Source: Macrostomum hystrix
Taxonomy: Eukaryota; Platyhelminthes; Macrostomidae
Reading direction: 5' to 3'
Assembly (NCBI GenBank): GCA_950097015.1
Contig: CATNEN010000014.1
Span: 124,001-188,000 of the forward strand
Length of the DNA: 64,000 nt
In this document: in pieces, positions 23,700 through 34,689 of the stretch
How positions within the stretch are numbered: the first letter of the stretch is position 1
How the letters are laid out: each line of letters opens with the position of its first letter
Position numbers and translations under genes: made by a program
Notes under the pieces: generated by a model
Told to the model about the DNA's origin: nothing
Databases searched by the model: none
What the model saw: the letters and a program-made list of their open reading frames with translations, nothing else

Positions 23700-24240
23700 T
23701 CACAAGCCATCAAGGATATTGGCCCCGTGGACCCCAGCGAAGCCAGCCATTCTTGCTGGCCTAGCTGTGGAGCGTGCTGAGGGACAGCAGACGCAATTAG
23801 GCGCCCGGCAAGGACGGGATTTACCCGGATTTCCTGGCGCGTCTTCCCGATCCCACCCTGCTGAGGCTTCTAAACAGCAGTTGTCGCGAGGCGAAGCTGA
23901 ATTTAACCTGGCGACAGGCACTCACCGTGCGAATTGCCAAAAAGTGGAAGCAGCTGTCCGACCCCAGCTGATCGAGCTGTGTCAGTTAGGCCCTCGTAGG
24001 CAAGGTGCCAAGGCGCCTCGGCACCTGGGCCGAGCAGATCGGACTATTCCCAGAAGAGCAGGAGTTTCCCTGCAGACAGCAGCACCGTCGACTGGCTGGC
24101 GCATCTGGCCCAGTCCGCCTTTGCCGCGCACCAAATTAGTAGCCATAGAATTCCTGGCGGCCTTGAATCACTCCTGGTGCCTGGGCATCCTGCGCGAGTT
24201 CGTCAATGGCCAATGTCAGACCACTGGTAGGGTAGATTCG
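23700..24240 (+). pseudogene. decayed non-LTR (LINE) reverse transcriptase fragment
   Basis: In one frame around 23,806-23,965 the sequence reads PGKDGIYPDFLARLPDP, LLRLLNSSCRE and TWRQALTVRIAKKWK. This is the GPDGI.PEFLK...LL.L.N.SW..G...WR.A...PI.K block of Jockey/I-type LINE reverse transcriptases. After a frameshift, GKVPRRLGTWAEQIGLFPEEQ and STVDWLAHLAQSAF follow, matching the next RT motifs. No catalytic YADD is found. Several stops and shifts show it is an old 5'- and 3'-truncated copy. The 290-codon frame overlapping it on the same strand is out of phase with these motifs. Confidence 0.75.
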
Positions 24241-24321
24241 TGGATGATTCAAACTGCTATTATTGCACTGCTATATACTTCTACTGCTACCCTCGTACAT
24301 AATTATTTTACAAGACATTGT

Positions 24322-24352
24322 GTTGGCCGACTCTGCCATTGTGTCGGCCAAC
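24322..24352. other. perfect hairpin GTTGGCCGAC/GTCGGCCAAC
   Basis: 10-bp arms with an 11-nt loop, close to the 3' side of the LINE remnant. Role unknown. Confidence 0.6.
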
Positions 24353-24399
24353 AACTAATTCTCACTTTCTAATCGATGCTTGCAAGCTACACATGCCTC

Positions 24400-25480
24400 T
24401 TTGATTTGCTCATTTATAACTTAACTCAAAAGCCATTCATTGATTTCCCTTGATTTTTGATGTTTTAATAATAAACTCTATGCACTTCTGCTATGAAATA
24501 TGCTATAAAAACAGAACAGAAAACATTTAAATTGTGCAGATTGTGATACTACAGTACATCAGAAATTAACAAATTAAAAATTCTAGAAATAAACGAGTGC
24601 TCTGTGTATTTTGCATTGTCTTAATCTTTCTGCTTGCAGTGCAACAAAATGACTGCTGCAGACTAAAGACGGAAGCATGAGGCAGCCAGTATCAATAACA
24701 GGATTATGTAATATAAGGCAGACAATTAAAGCAATACAATCAAAGCTAAAAAATTGCAAGCAGCAATACCAACATAAGCTCAACTAGTGAAAAGCTAATC
24801 GTTTCACCGTTGGTCATATCGTGCTGCTGGTATTCGCAGTTAAAAAGTTAGGTTCAAAGATTTAACTTAATTTTCTGATTTCAGGATTTCTCAGACGAAT
24901 GTCACAACATATTATTGGCCATAAAAGCGAATTACTCCTACTCGTACTTTTACACAGCGCACCAAATAAGCAAATCCGTGAATGGGATTAGTTCAGAATG
25001 AATTTACCAGTGGACTAGAAGGCAAACACATGTGGAATTTCTGTACACATAAAAAATCACATGTGTACAAATGTTTCCATGTGGAATTAACTATAACTCA
25101 CTACGTTTGATGTCGATCAAAACGAGCCATTAGTAAATCTAAAACCAACCCAACGATCACCAATTGAGTAGGGCAAAACATCTATTGAAAGATTTTCCAC
25201 AGAAGGGAAGGCATAAAACTGTCTCTAGATGTGTTGGGCAACCGCGGCAACAGCAAAGAGAAAGCGCATCTGAACAGAGCGGAATTTAAGCAGCTACTGA
25301 AGTCCAAGTAAACTGAGAAAACAAACTGTAGCCAGCAAAAGCTATTTTGGAATCATACTGTCACGGGTGGAATTTTACGGCGGCGGGTGCAGCGATACGT
25401 AACATGTGTTGAGCAGGGTATACCGCCCGTCGGCATTGGGAGAGATTCTATCGCGAGTATTTTTTCTGGCTATGTACGCG
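24400..25480. other. no gene recognised
   Basis: Low-complexity AT-rich sequence then a GC-richer block near 25,370-25,600, which overlaps the likely 3'UTR of the minus-strand kinase gene. No coding domain seen. Confidence 0.4.
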
Positions 25481-25487
25481 CGAAGAA

Positions 25488-25493
25488 TTTATT
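25488..25493 (-). promoter_or_regulatory. candidate polyadenylation signal for the phosphorylase kinase gene
   Basis: AATAAA on the minus strand, about 230 nt past the stop codon at 25723. Confidence 0.5.
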
Positions 25494-25722
25494 GGGCATT
25501 TATAGGCCGATACAAGCCGCAAGATGCAGCTAAGACAGAAACAGACGGAAACGTAGCAGTGCTAGAGTCACATATAAGATAGATCAACGTAATATATCCA
25601 AGCCTACATTACACTAAGTAACAGCGAAACAACAGCATAACAAAAGAGCAGAGCTAGAGATTTTACAGACCGAGGAATAAGCAGAGGAAATCAAAGTTAT
25701 TTACAGCCTCACAGGCAAGCGG

Positions 25723-28700
25723 TCACTCGCACACCGACTCAAGCATGTCCATTTTAGGCGAGTTTTCGAACAGTGCAGCCCGGTTCTGGTCCTCGGCCTT
25801 CTTTACCCAATGATTATAGACCAGAAAGGCGGTGCTGTCAATTAGGCGTCGCATAGCCCGAACGCTGTACGGATCAGAACGAAGGCGCCGCATGTCCAGA
25901 CGGCTAGGCGCGGCGTGCAGTCGGCTAAGGCGACAGAGGCAGCGTACGGCCAGGATGGCTGAGCGGAATCGGCTGCGCGGCTCGAACAGAAGACGTCGCA
26001 GCTCCTGCGGGGAACGGCAGATTGACTGGCTGAATGACACAGTGAATTGAATGGAATCGAGTGGCAGCCCATAGGGTTGGCTGAATGACACAGTGAATTG
26101 AATGGAACCGAGTGGCAGCCCATAGGGTTGGCTGAATGACACAGTGAATTGAATGGAACCGAGTGGCAGCCCATAGGGTTGGCTGAATGACACAGTGAAT
26201 TGAATGGAACCGAGTGGCAGCCCATAGGGTTGGCTGAATGACACAGTGAATTGAATGGAACCGAGTGGCAGCCCATAGGGTTGGCTGAATGACACAGTGA
26301 ATTGAATGGAACCGAGTGGCAGCCCATAGGGTTGGCTGAATGACACAGTGAATTGAATGGAACCGAGTGGCAGCCCATAGGGTTGGCTGAATGACACAGT
26401 GAATTGAATGGAACCGAGTGGCAGCCCATAGGGTTGGCTGAATGACACAGTGAATTGAATGGAACCGAGTGGCAGCCCATAGGGTTGGCTGAATGACACA
26501 GTGAATTGAATGGAACCGAGTGGCAGCCCATAGGGTTGGCTGAATGACACAGTGAATTGAATGGAACCGAGTGGCAGCCCATAGGGTTGGCTGAATGACA
26601 CAGTGAATTGAATGGAACCGAGTGGCAGCCCATAGGGTTGGCTGAATGACACAGTGAATTGAATGGAACCGAGTGGCAGCAGATTGGGATGGCTGAATGA
26701 CACAGTGAATTGAATGGAACCGAGTGGCAGCAGATTGGGTTGGCTGAATGACACAGTGAATTGAATGGAACCGAGTGGCAGCAGATTGGGATGGCTAGGA
26801 TGGGAGGATGGGACAAACATGATGTAATGAGTAAGTAGATCTTCGACTCTGAAGAGCATTAGAATAATTAGGCTGCCACTATAATTGACGCTGCGCACTT
26901 TTTCCATTTGTTGCTGTGGTTGTGCTACTGGCTGATCCAAGATGACTAGGTTTAATTTCTTCTATCTATCTATCTTTTAGTGCCCAAGAACTTACAAAGC
27001 ATGGCCCAGTAAGATAAGTGAATGTACAATTCATAGCACACCAAGAGCAGTACACATCAGTGTAAGAGAACTACAGCTAAAACGGGATAAATAAACAAAG
27101 TGCTGCCGATTATTCTGATGTGAATCAATGAGTTGGGTAGATACACGGAAATTATCTCAGGGTTAGTTCATTAGTTAACTGCAGACACCAGACAAACAGA
27201 CCATGTGGATGGAAAGTTCGCGGTATTGACATCATTAAATCGTTGATTAAACGGCAAAATGCATAGTGCAAGTTTTAGAGAATTTGCTCTCTGAAAAGAC
27301 CTTGGGTCAAGCAATCAAACAGCTCAGGTCTGTGCAGTAGATGCTGGTAAATCAACATACCACCACAGATGATTTACTGAGAGGTTCTGAAAATTACCTG
27401 ACTGCGAACTCCTGATGGAAGGCCGGGCTCAAGCTTTAAACGTAGGTTAAAAGTGGGTCAATATTTGTACTTAAGTAAGCAACGAAATATGCTAAGATTC
27501 ACAACTTAATAAGCAAAGGTAGATGAACAATTTCACTATGGACTGAATTAAGAACTGAAAATATAAAAGTTTTAGAACTACGAGCTCTCGAAAACTAAAA
27601 TATTCTATCCATTTAGCAAGGAAGACTATGCAAAAACCCACGCAATCATGAACGGAAAGTACCCTCAGAAGTCTGCGGTCCTTTAAACATGCAGACACAC
27701 AGTCTATTTTGTTGAGAAGCAATCGTTTGTTTGGATCTTTAGAAAACCATTATATACATCTGGTACGAGGTTAAGTTAAGTAAGCATTCAAACTATAGAC
27801 TAGGAACAAATGTACACATAAACATAGAATTTAGAGCTCACTTTAAGCAAATAGCAGCCAACTGACCTGTCGGGCAAAAAATGGATGCTGAAGAGCCCCA
27901 GAGGCAGTGGGTCGCTGCGCTGGTTCCACGCGGAGCAGGCTGCGAATGAGATCCTTCGCCGAGTCGGAGATCTCCTCCCACTCAGGGGAGTCGAAGCTGA
28001 ATCGGCCCTCCATGATGAGGCGCAGCATAATCATCTGCTTACGGTGCCAGAAGGGCGGTGAGCCACTTAGCAAGGTGTAAATCAGTACGCCGGATGCCCA
28101 CATGTCCACCGGCCTGCGGTGTGGGTGAACAGACCATTGTAAATTGAGGCGTCCTATGGACCCAACCCAGTACTAGCATCTACATTATTTCTTATATTTA
28201 CAGCTTTATTTCGAAAAGAACCGCTTAATCATAATTTGATGGGAAGTACTCACCTCCCGTAACCCCGCACGGAGGAGCGCTCGTGTCTCTCATACATATT
28301 GACTTTGAGGATTTCCGGACTGAGATAGCTGGGTGTGCCGCAAAGGTCTGTGAGGCTTTGGTCGTCCTCCACTTCGGTAGCGAAGCCGAAGTCAGTCAGC
28401 TTGATGTTCATGGCCTCGTCAAGCAGGATATTCTCAGCTTTGATATCCCTGTGAACAATGCTGCGTCTGTGCAGGAATTGCAGTGCATCCATCAGCTGCT
28501 GCATGATTGTCCGGGTTCTCTTTTCGGACAACCGAACAACCTTATTCAGGTGCTCAAACAGTTCGCCGTTCGGACAACTGCCGGGTTTAAGTTGAATTTG
28601 TTAAATATAAAAATCAGCATGGTGATACAGCTGCGATTAGGAATAGCGCCTGATTGCCAAAAACTGATCAACTGGATCTGGCGAGCAGTTTAGTTTTGTC

Positions 28701-30295
28701 TGTTTCAGGAGCAAATCAAGCAACCAAGTTTAGAACACTATTATTCAAAGAAGATATAAATAAATCTGAGTCTAAACTATCCATGATGTACTCGTAAAGC
28801 GTCAAGGATTATTCCAGCAGCTGTTGCATATACAGGCGGGCTTTCAGGTCAGGAGACTACACCAAGCCTGTTCAGATGAGTACTCGGGTCAGAAGACCCA
28901 ACCAAGTCTTTCATACTTTGTCGGAACTGCTTTTCCTCCATGATTTGCGTCATATTTTACTTTCTTATTGACTGCCCGTCGGTTTTTATCATATTATATC
29001 ATTTCTCCAATCAACCAATAATTCGCTTCCCTGCAATTTCTTATGTTTGGCTTATACAAAGTACATTCATTGAGTTTATATACTCTTTTGATCTGGCCCA
29101 CGCCTTCGCTATTGTTTAATAAAGCTTCACCAAAATTGCTCGTTCTTAAAATCGAAAATACACTAGAAATACTAAGTCTATTTTGTCCAAGCGACAGCCG
29201 TAACCCAGCAGGGTGTGCAAATTCAAAAAGCATAATAGATTATTAAGAAATATTTTTACATTTCAAACACGAAGAACACATAGGCAGCAGTTTCAAAGTA
29301 GCCGTGAAGCAGGATAATGTTCGGGTGGCCCTGGACTTTGCGGAGAACCTCCAGCTCCTTTACGGCATCTGCCATCGCATCATCACTGTTCGAGTCAAGG
29401 TTGTTTAGATCAATCACCTTTACGGCAAATTCCTTTTTAGTAGACTTCTCCACACACTTTCGCACCACGCTACTGAGACCACTGAAAGGCAGCAGGATGA
29501 GTAGGTTATCCGATAAAGCCTTTTCGGTTCATTGAAATAAATTAGCAGAAAATTCGCACACTGCTTTTGGATAGTTGCATAAGAAAAGCTAAGAGTGCAT
29601 AATAAAGTGTAGTTTTAGCTGTCTACAAACGCAAAAAGATATAAAAATGTAAATTTTATTCATATTGTATACTGTATACTATATCCAAAAACTGATCATC
29701 AATGGTCGATGGACTGTTTTTGAAAAACTTTTATCGACCCTCTGAACCCACTTAAATCGATATCTGAAAAACGAATCATGTTATGGACCTTAAAATTTTA
29801 AATTAACTTGGTTAGGTTTATGTACTTCTCGCGTTTGCTTTGACCCCTTATAATAATAAAAATAATTGCAGGAGGGCTGCGAGCAATGTCACATCATTTC
29901 TTGACACAAGACTCGCAGCCAGGGAGGAGCCAATTCTGCATGTGAGCCAATGAGCACACGCACACATACCGTTTGCAGGCTCACGCTCTTCATACACTCA
30001 CACCCTAGGTGTGTACATCTGCTCTGACGTTCTCGTATCAACTTTACTGTGTCTCAAAGGTGCTTTCAAAAATGACAAGCCCCCAATCCTTCTCTGGCAG
30101 CACTCCAAATAAATGTGGCCTCGCCATGGGCTGTTTGGTACGAAACATTTTACATGAAAAGATGAAAATAACACTCATCAAGCAGAGAAGCTCCGATACT
30201 TACTGGCCCAGAACCTCCTTGGGTTCATATTGGCTGTAGAATTGATTGGTGTTTCCACTGTCATCACCAGTGCTATTTGCATAGTCAATAGTCAT
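25723..30295 (-). CDS. PHKG: phosphorylase kinase catalytic gamma subunit, complete
   Basis: Five coding exons on the minus strand: 30295-30204, 29481-29260, 28577-28254, 28113-27867 and 26004-25723. They join in phase to 388 residues, against 387 for human PHKG1. This is the Ser/Thr kinase that activates glycogen phosphorylase in the cytosol. The protein shows YEPKEVLG leading to GHGLSSVV (glycine loop, His where mammals have Arg), AVKVIDL (ATP lysine), GHPNIILL, HRDIKAENILL, DFGFA, GTPSYLSPEIL, VDMWASGVLIYTLL and SPPFWHRKQMIMLRLI. A C-terminal regulatory tail has RSDPYSVRAMRRLID, YNHWVKKAEDQNRAALF and ENSPK, diagnostic of PHKG over other CaM kinases. The start is the ATG eight bases after a strong AG acceptor (30303-30305). 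An out-of-frame ATG lies just before it. The last intron contains a large minisatellite, and intron 1 holds a SINE. Confidence 0.95.
26028..26796 (-). repeat. 51-bp minisatellite in the last intron of PHKG
   Basis: About 15 near-identical copies of a 51-bp unit. They end 24 bp from the acceptor of the final exon on the minus strand. Units at the far end (26,680-26,796) differ by a short swap (AGATTGGG for CCATAGGG). Since 51 is divisible by 3 and no stops occur, the minus frames stay open through the whole array. Confidence 0.97.
29850..30130 (-). mobile_element. 5'-truncated SINE in PHKG intron 1
   Basis: Matches the body and AAT-rich tail of the tRNA-derived SINE at 61,482-61,850: shared GCAGGAGGGCTGCG.GCAATG, CACATCATTT, AAATAAATGTGGCCTCGCCATGG. 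It stops before the tRNA-like head, a usual 5' truncation in the same family and strand. Confidence 0.8.
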
Positions 30296-30309
30296 TGCAT
30301 GGCTGAAAG

Positions 30310-31048
30310 TGATAGCGATTATTTGTACTTAAGCCTTCTTCTTAACATTTTAACTCATGTAATTAGCACTGTCAACTATATTTCAGCAGTGGAATTAATG
30401 GCTTAGTCCAAATAACATTTAAATACATTAAAAATAAAAAAGTATAGTAAAAATGGTTTTAATTAGTAGTCTAATGTATTACATATAAGATTACCAACTT
30501 ATAGTTATAGTCATTAGTTTGTAAGCAAAATTTTTAGCCTTGTATATAAAACTTACAAAATATGATACATTGTCAGATTTTTTGTTAAGAAAACAGGGCT
30601 AATTTAAAAACTCCTTTACAAGTAGACAACAGTTAAGACCTACTAGATACCAAGGTGAGACTAGTCTCAAGTACAAATTTAAACCCAATATTATCTAATA
30701 CAAATGTTATGTATATATAAGTACATATAATAGCTTCATTTAGTTGTGTGTGGCAATGTGTGAAATGATAGGCCCTAACAAGTTTAATGATCTTCAAAAT
30801 GGATGACAAAAGTATTATAAGATGATGAAGTTGTAAGATGAAAAGTGTCTAGGATCCAAAGGCCTAGTCAATTTGCTTACACATAACTTCATAAGTTTCG
30901 CTGTGATTTCAACATACAAAAATCTGAGAGTTGTGGCTTATTTTTGTAGACTAGTTAGTTAGTTAATAGTAAGTCGACGAAAGTTGTTAGTTGGCTTTAG
31001 GCAAGATGCCTATTTGCCAATCATTGACGGCTATATTTAATGGTTTGA
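30310..31048. other. AT-rich upstream region of PHKG, no gene recognised
   Basis: No coding frame with a domain. It presumably includes upstream noncoding exon or promoter sequence. Confidence 0.4.
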
Positions 31049-31051
31049 TTA

Positions 31052-31625
31052 TTCGTCCGGTTAACCGGACAAATAGCGTTTGATAATTTGTCCGGTTAAA
31101 TTAAAACCAAAACTTTAAGTTTTCGGTGTTGACTATATCTCCTGCATCTTGCTATACTGAGTAAATTTGACATTTTAAAAGCCTTAAGTTTTGAAGGGAA
31201 TCAGATTCAAGGACCACTGTAGTTGTATAGGCCTAACTATTTATTTATTAATTAAATATTTATTTACAATCTACTATTTATTAAATAAATAAATAAGTAT
31301 ATTAAGAGGCAATATATTAAGATATATATATAAACGAAGACAGTTGTTCCTTGATCCAGGCTTTGGTCTGTCGGCAACCTAAAATTATATATAGATAGCA
31401 TATAGATCAATTGCCCTTTTAGTTAGATAGGTTAGCTTTTAGTTTCCTAATTTGCCAGGGACTCAGCTAACTCAACAATGGATTTATATGATAAACATTT
31501 CTAAGAAACGATGCCTACATGAATTTTACCACCACTTTGACATCAGTGGTTGACAGCAAAGTCACTGTAAACCGGTTAACCGGACGAATAATCAAACGGC
31601 TATTTGTCCGGTTAACCGGACGAAT
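31052..31625. mobile_element. MITE with TA target duplication
   Basis: The ends are inverted copies: the left starts TTCGTCCGGTTAACCGGAC and the right ends GTCCGGTTAACCGGACGAA, each flanked by TA. The inverted match continues inward over about 50 bp, through AAATAGC and GTTTGAT to a second TCCGGTTAA block. The interior has no transposase. TA flanks and no coding suggest a Tc1/mariner-mobilised MITE. Confidence 0.75.
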
Positions 31626-31639
31626 AACAACTACCATAT

Positions 31640-32540
31640 ATACTGATTTGATGAGTTAGTTAGGCCTAATAAACATTATAACACAAAAAATAACTTAATA
31701 TAGGCCTAATAATAACTACGCGATTGGTAGTTTTCTTAACAACAATTGGAATAGAAATTGGAATAGAAAGAATAGAAATAGAAAGGATGTATGAAGAAGG
31801 ATAAGCCTAGCTACATATTAGCTATGGCTATAGCTAAATAAAGGATAGCTAGGCCTAGCCGCCTGTTGCCCAACACTGGGCCTATTGTATAGCAATATAA
31901 AATAATAATAACGGGCTTGATTCGTTGTATGTAACATGTCTGTTCCCCTAACTCGTACTCGCGCCTTATTCGTTCATCTGTTCTGTTCTAATTAATATTC
32001 TGAATATTTTGAAGGTACTTGTTTCGCACTATTTGAAGTAAAACGCGCGCGCATGCACACTCTCGAAGGATTAACCTCTGAGTAGCCGTGAAGCTAAATC
32101 GTCAGGACTAAATTAATATTATTAAAATTGTGAAAACCAAATAAGAAGCTTTATGTCATGAAACTGACTCGAAATTTTCTTAAGAAGAGCATAGAAGCGC
32201 GATTAATTAAAGCACAGACGTGAGTAAAGTTGGAATAAATAATCCTTGTAGCGTAATTTCGGTGACAGAATTGTGACGGCGTAGTAGTCGTAATTTTTTG
32301 TCTCCTACGTTATTCAGCCAAGCAAACTTATATTAAAGTCGTATCATACGCTCGTATGCTTTGCAGTGTTGTACCTATCCAAGCGCCATCAAACTTACAT
32401 GTAGTTATTCACCCAGTTATTATGTATTGTGTTTTTATTAAATAGCACTTATTAGCGCTGTATGTATGACATTAAAACGCTTTTAAACGCAGTTTCTCCA
32501 TGCCATCTATTCTCTCTCTTACGGCTAGGCTAGTCCTTGA
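31640..32540. other. intergenic, no gene recognised
   Basis: AT-rich. It contains a stretch near 32,145-32,200 that resembles 16,550-16,600. No coding domain. Confidence 0.4.
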
Positions 32541-32546
32541 GTGCTA

Positions 32547-32870
32547 CACCATTTTACCATCAATTTTGAACAACGAAAACTTCAATAGTGACAAACTCGG
32601 ACGATTCAAATTCGACAGTTAACGGCAAGGCACGTCAAAGCTACATTCAATTTTGACACAGTCAACTTCAATTTTGAGAAGGTCCGATTTAGCCAATGCG
32701 CGAGCCAAATCCTCACTCCTTAAGTTGTCTAAAACTCTGATTCAATTTTGACACTGCGAACGACAAAAGTTACACTCCATGGTAAATTCTCCTGAATATC
32801 CGCTTTAATTTTATCAACTCCACTTCAATATAGACAGTCTACGTCCAATCTTGACGGACTTTTCATGACT
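32547..32870 (+). repeat. left terminal inverted repeat (324 bp)
   Basis: Inverted match to 34368-34678. It carries repeated TTCAATTTTGAC-like motifs spaced through the arm. Confidence 0.9.
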
Positions 32871-33043
32871 ATACAGTACATGAACCATCGGGAGCTTTTG
32901 CCATAAACGAAATGGTCTTCTTGTCCAGGGTAAAAGTAAGATGAGAGCCTTCTCTTCTCCGTGTCACTCTCTAGTTTAATCCGCCACCTTGACTCGCTTC
33001 CGTTCCGTCCTTATTTTTATATTCCATAACTTAGAAAATGTAA

Positions 33044-34193
33044 ATGATCGACGAGGACGCGGAATCGTTTCTGGAAGAAGAAGGTACGGAGTCAACCGAC
33101 GATCCGATTGACGAAGAGCAGCAGCCGGAACAAAGAAGAAACCAGTCAGTTTCTGTTCAGGACCGACAGCGCCTAATTACAGCTCATGAGAACGCAGAGG
33201 ACTTCGTACACCTTGCGATCCAACTGGGGATAAAGAGGACGACTGCTAGCTTATACCATTGTTCGGACCGGCAGAGCTGAGAATAAAGCAAAGGGAGGTG
33301 CGAAGCATTCAAAGTGGGACAAAGAAATGCAACGCTTTCTGTGCGCAATCGTCCAGCACAACCCCCTGCTTACGCTGTCGCAGATGAACGGCATGTTGCG
33401 CAACAGATACCCAAGCAAGCCGCACGTCTCGGACAAGACCATTAGCATCAAGCTTGACGGTGCTCTGTATACAACCAAACTGGTTCGCGACACACCGGCT
33501 GAGAGAAACTCGGTTACTACGATTGAGACCCGATGCCAGTTTGCAGAGTGGCTGTGCTCTGAGGAGACCCTGGAGATGGAGAAGATCTTTATTGATGAGT
33601 TCGGATTCAACACCAGGATGCGCCGCTCAATGGGCCGGTCCCAGAAAGGCCAACGCGCTTACAGAGTGGTTTCTGGGCAGAAGGGGCAGCGCGTGACGGT
33701 TTGCTTGGCTGTCAGCCCGACTCTTGGTGTCGTGCACTATCACACCTACGAGAAGGGCATGACAAAGGAGCGATTTGGCGAATTTGTGAGCATCACAATC
33801 GCCAACTTCCAGCAGGTGCACCCGGACCGGCGATGCAGCATTGTGATTGACAACGTCAGCAGTCACAATGACGCTGAAGTCTTCGAACTTCCGGGTCTGA
33901 TCGAGATCAAGCGACTGCCAGTCTACAGCCCATTCTTGACTCCGGTAGAGAACGCCATCTCTTGCTGGAAGGCAGCTCTGAAGCAGCGTTTGGCTCGGAT
34001 CCAAGCTGACTTCATCCAGCCCACAGCAGAGCAGCTCGCAGGGCGGACACTGGTGGCCTACAGACGTGACATCCTGTTCCGTGAAGTGGACTACACAGTC
34101 AATAGCGTCTCGGCCGAGAAGTGCGCGCACTGGTTCAACCTGTGCTATTCGTACGATCCACGCTGCCTGGCCTCAGAGCCGGTTGAGGGCTAG
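33044..34193 (+). pseudogene. DDE_3 (IS630-Tc1-mariner) transposase, one frameshift
   Basis: The first frame (33044-33280) holds an acidic N-terminus and a helix-turn-helix start (DRQRLITAHENAEDFVHLAI, then GIKRTTA). The second frame continues from about 33,255 to the stop at 34,193. A 4-bp excess around the GCTAGCTTATACC stretch (about 33,244-33,256) accounts for the shift. The catalytic core is whole: FIDEFGFN, VIDNVSSHN and PVENAI supply D, D and E, with 32 residues between the second Asp and the Glu by my count. The transposase cuts and pastes the flanking element. With a single lesion in an otherwise clean frame, inactivation looks recent, or this is a sequencing error. Confidence 0.9.
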
Positions 34194-34367
34194 AGGCAAT
34201 GAGGGACTTAATGACCTAAAAAGACTGTTTTCAATGCACCATCTGTTCGGACCCGTTCTACGTTAAATGAATGTTAACTGGTGTTTTTAATGAAGGCTTT
34301 AAGTGAGGAAATGGGACGAATATATCCATCAGATGTTACGCTCCACCGACCACCTTTCTGTCTTACC

Positions 34368-34678
34368 AGTCCGTCGAAATTGGATGTAGACTGTCTATAT
34401 TGAAGTGGAGTTGATAAAATTGAAGCGGATATTCAGGAGAATTTACCATAGAGTGTAACTTTTGTCGTTCGCAGTGTCAAAATTGAATCAGAGTATTAGA
34501 CAACTTAAGGAGTGAGGATTTGGCTCGCGCATTGGCTAAATCGGACCTTTTCAAAATTGAAGTTGACTGTGTCAAAATTGAATGTAGCTTTGACGTGCCT
34601 TGCCGTTAACTGTCGAATTTGAATCGGGGTTTGTCACTATTGAAGTTTTCGTTGTTCAAAATTGATGGTAAAATGGTG
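34368..34678 (-). repeat. right terminal inverted repeat (311 bp)
   Basis: Reverse-complement partner of 32547-32870, with scattered substitutions and small indels. Confidence 0.9.
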
Positions 34679-34689
34679 TAGTGCTGAGC

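Larger units (their letters stand above)
32547..34678 (+). mobile_element. Tc1/mariner-superfamily transposon with long inverted repeats
   Basis: The outer ends are CACCATTTTACCATC and its complement, flanked by TA at 32545-32546 and 34679-34680. The terminal inverted repeats are long, 32547-32870 and 34368-34678, and highly similar. Each contains several copies of a TCAATTTTGAC-type motif, likely transposase sites. A DDE_3-type transposase lies between them. Confidence 0.93.

Noticed and set aside
23500-24372. 290-residue plus frame as a gene
   Set aside because: The LINE reverse-transcriptase motifs lie in other frames of the same segment; this frame has no recognisable content.
25723-26940. 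405-residue minus frame made mostly of 17-residue repeats, as a protein
   Set aside because: The frame is open only because the 51-bp unit lacks stops. A phase-correct acceptor at 26005 and homology to PHKG place only 25723-26004 in the gene.
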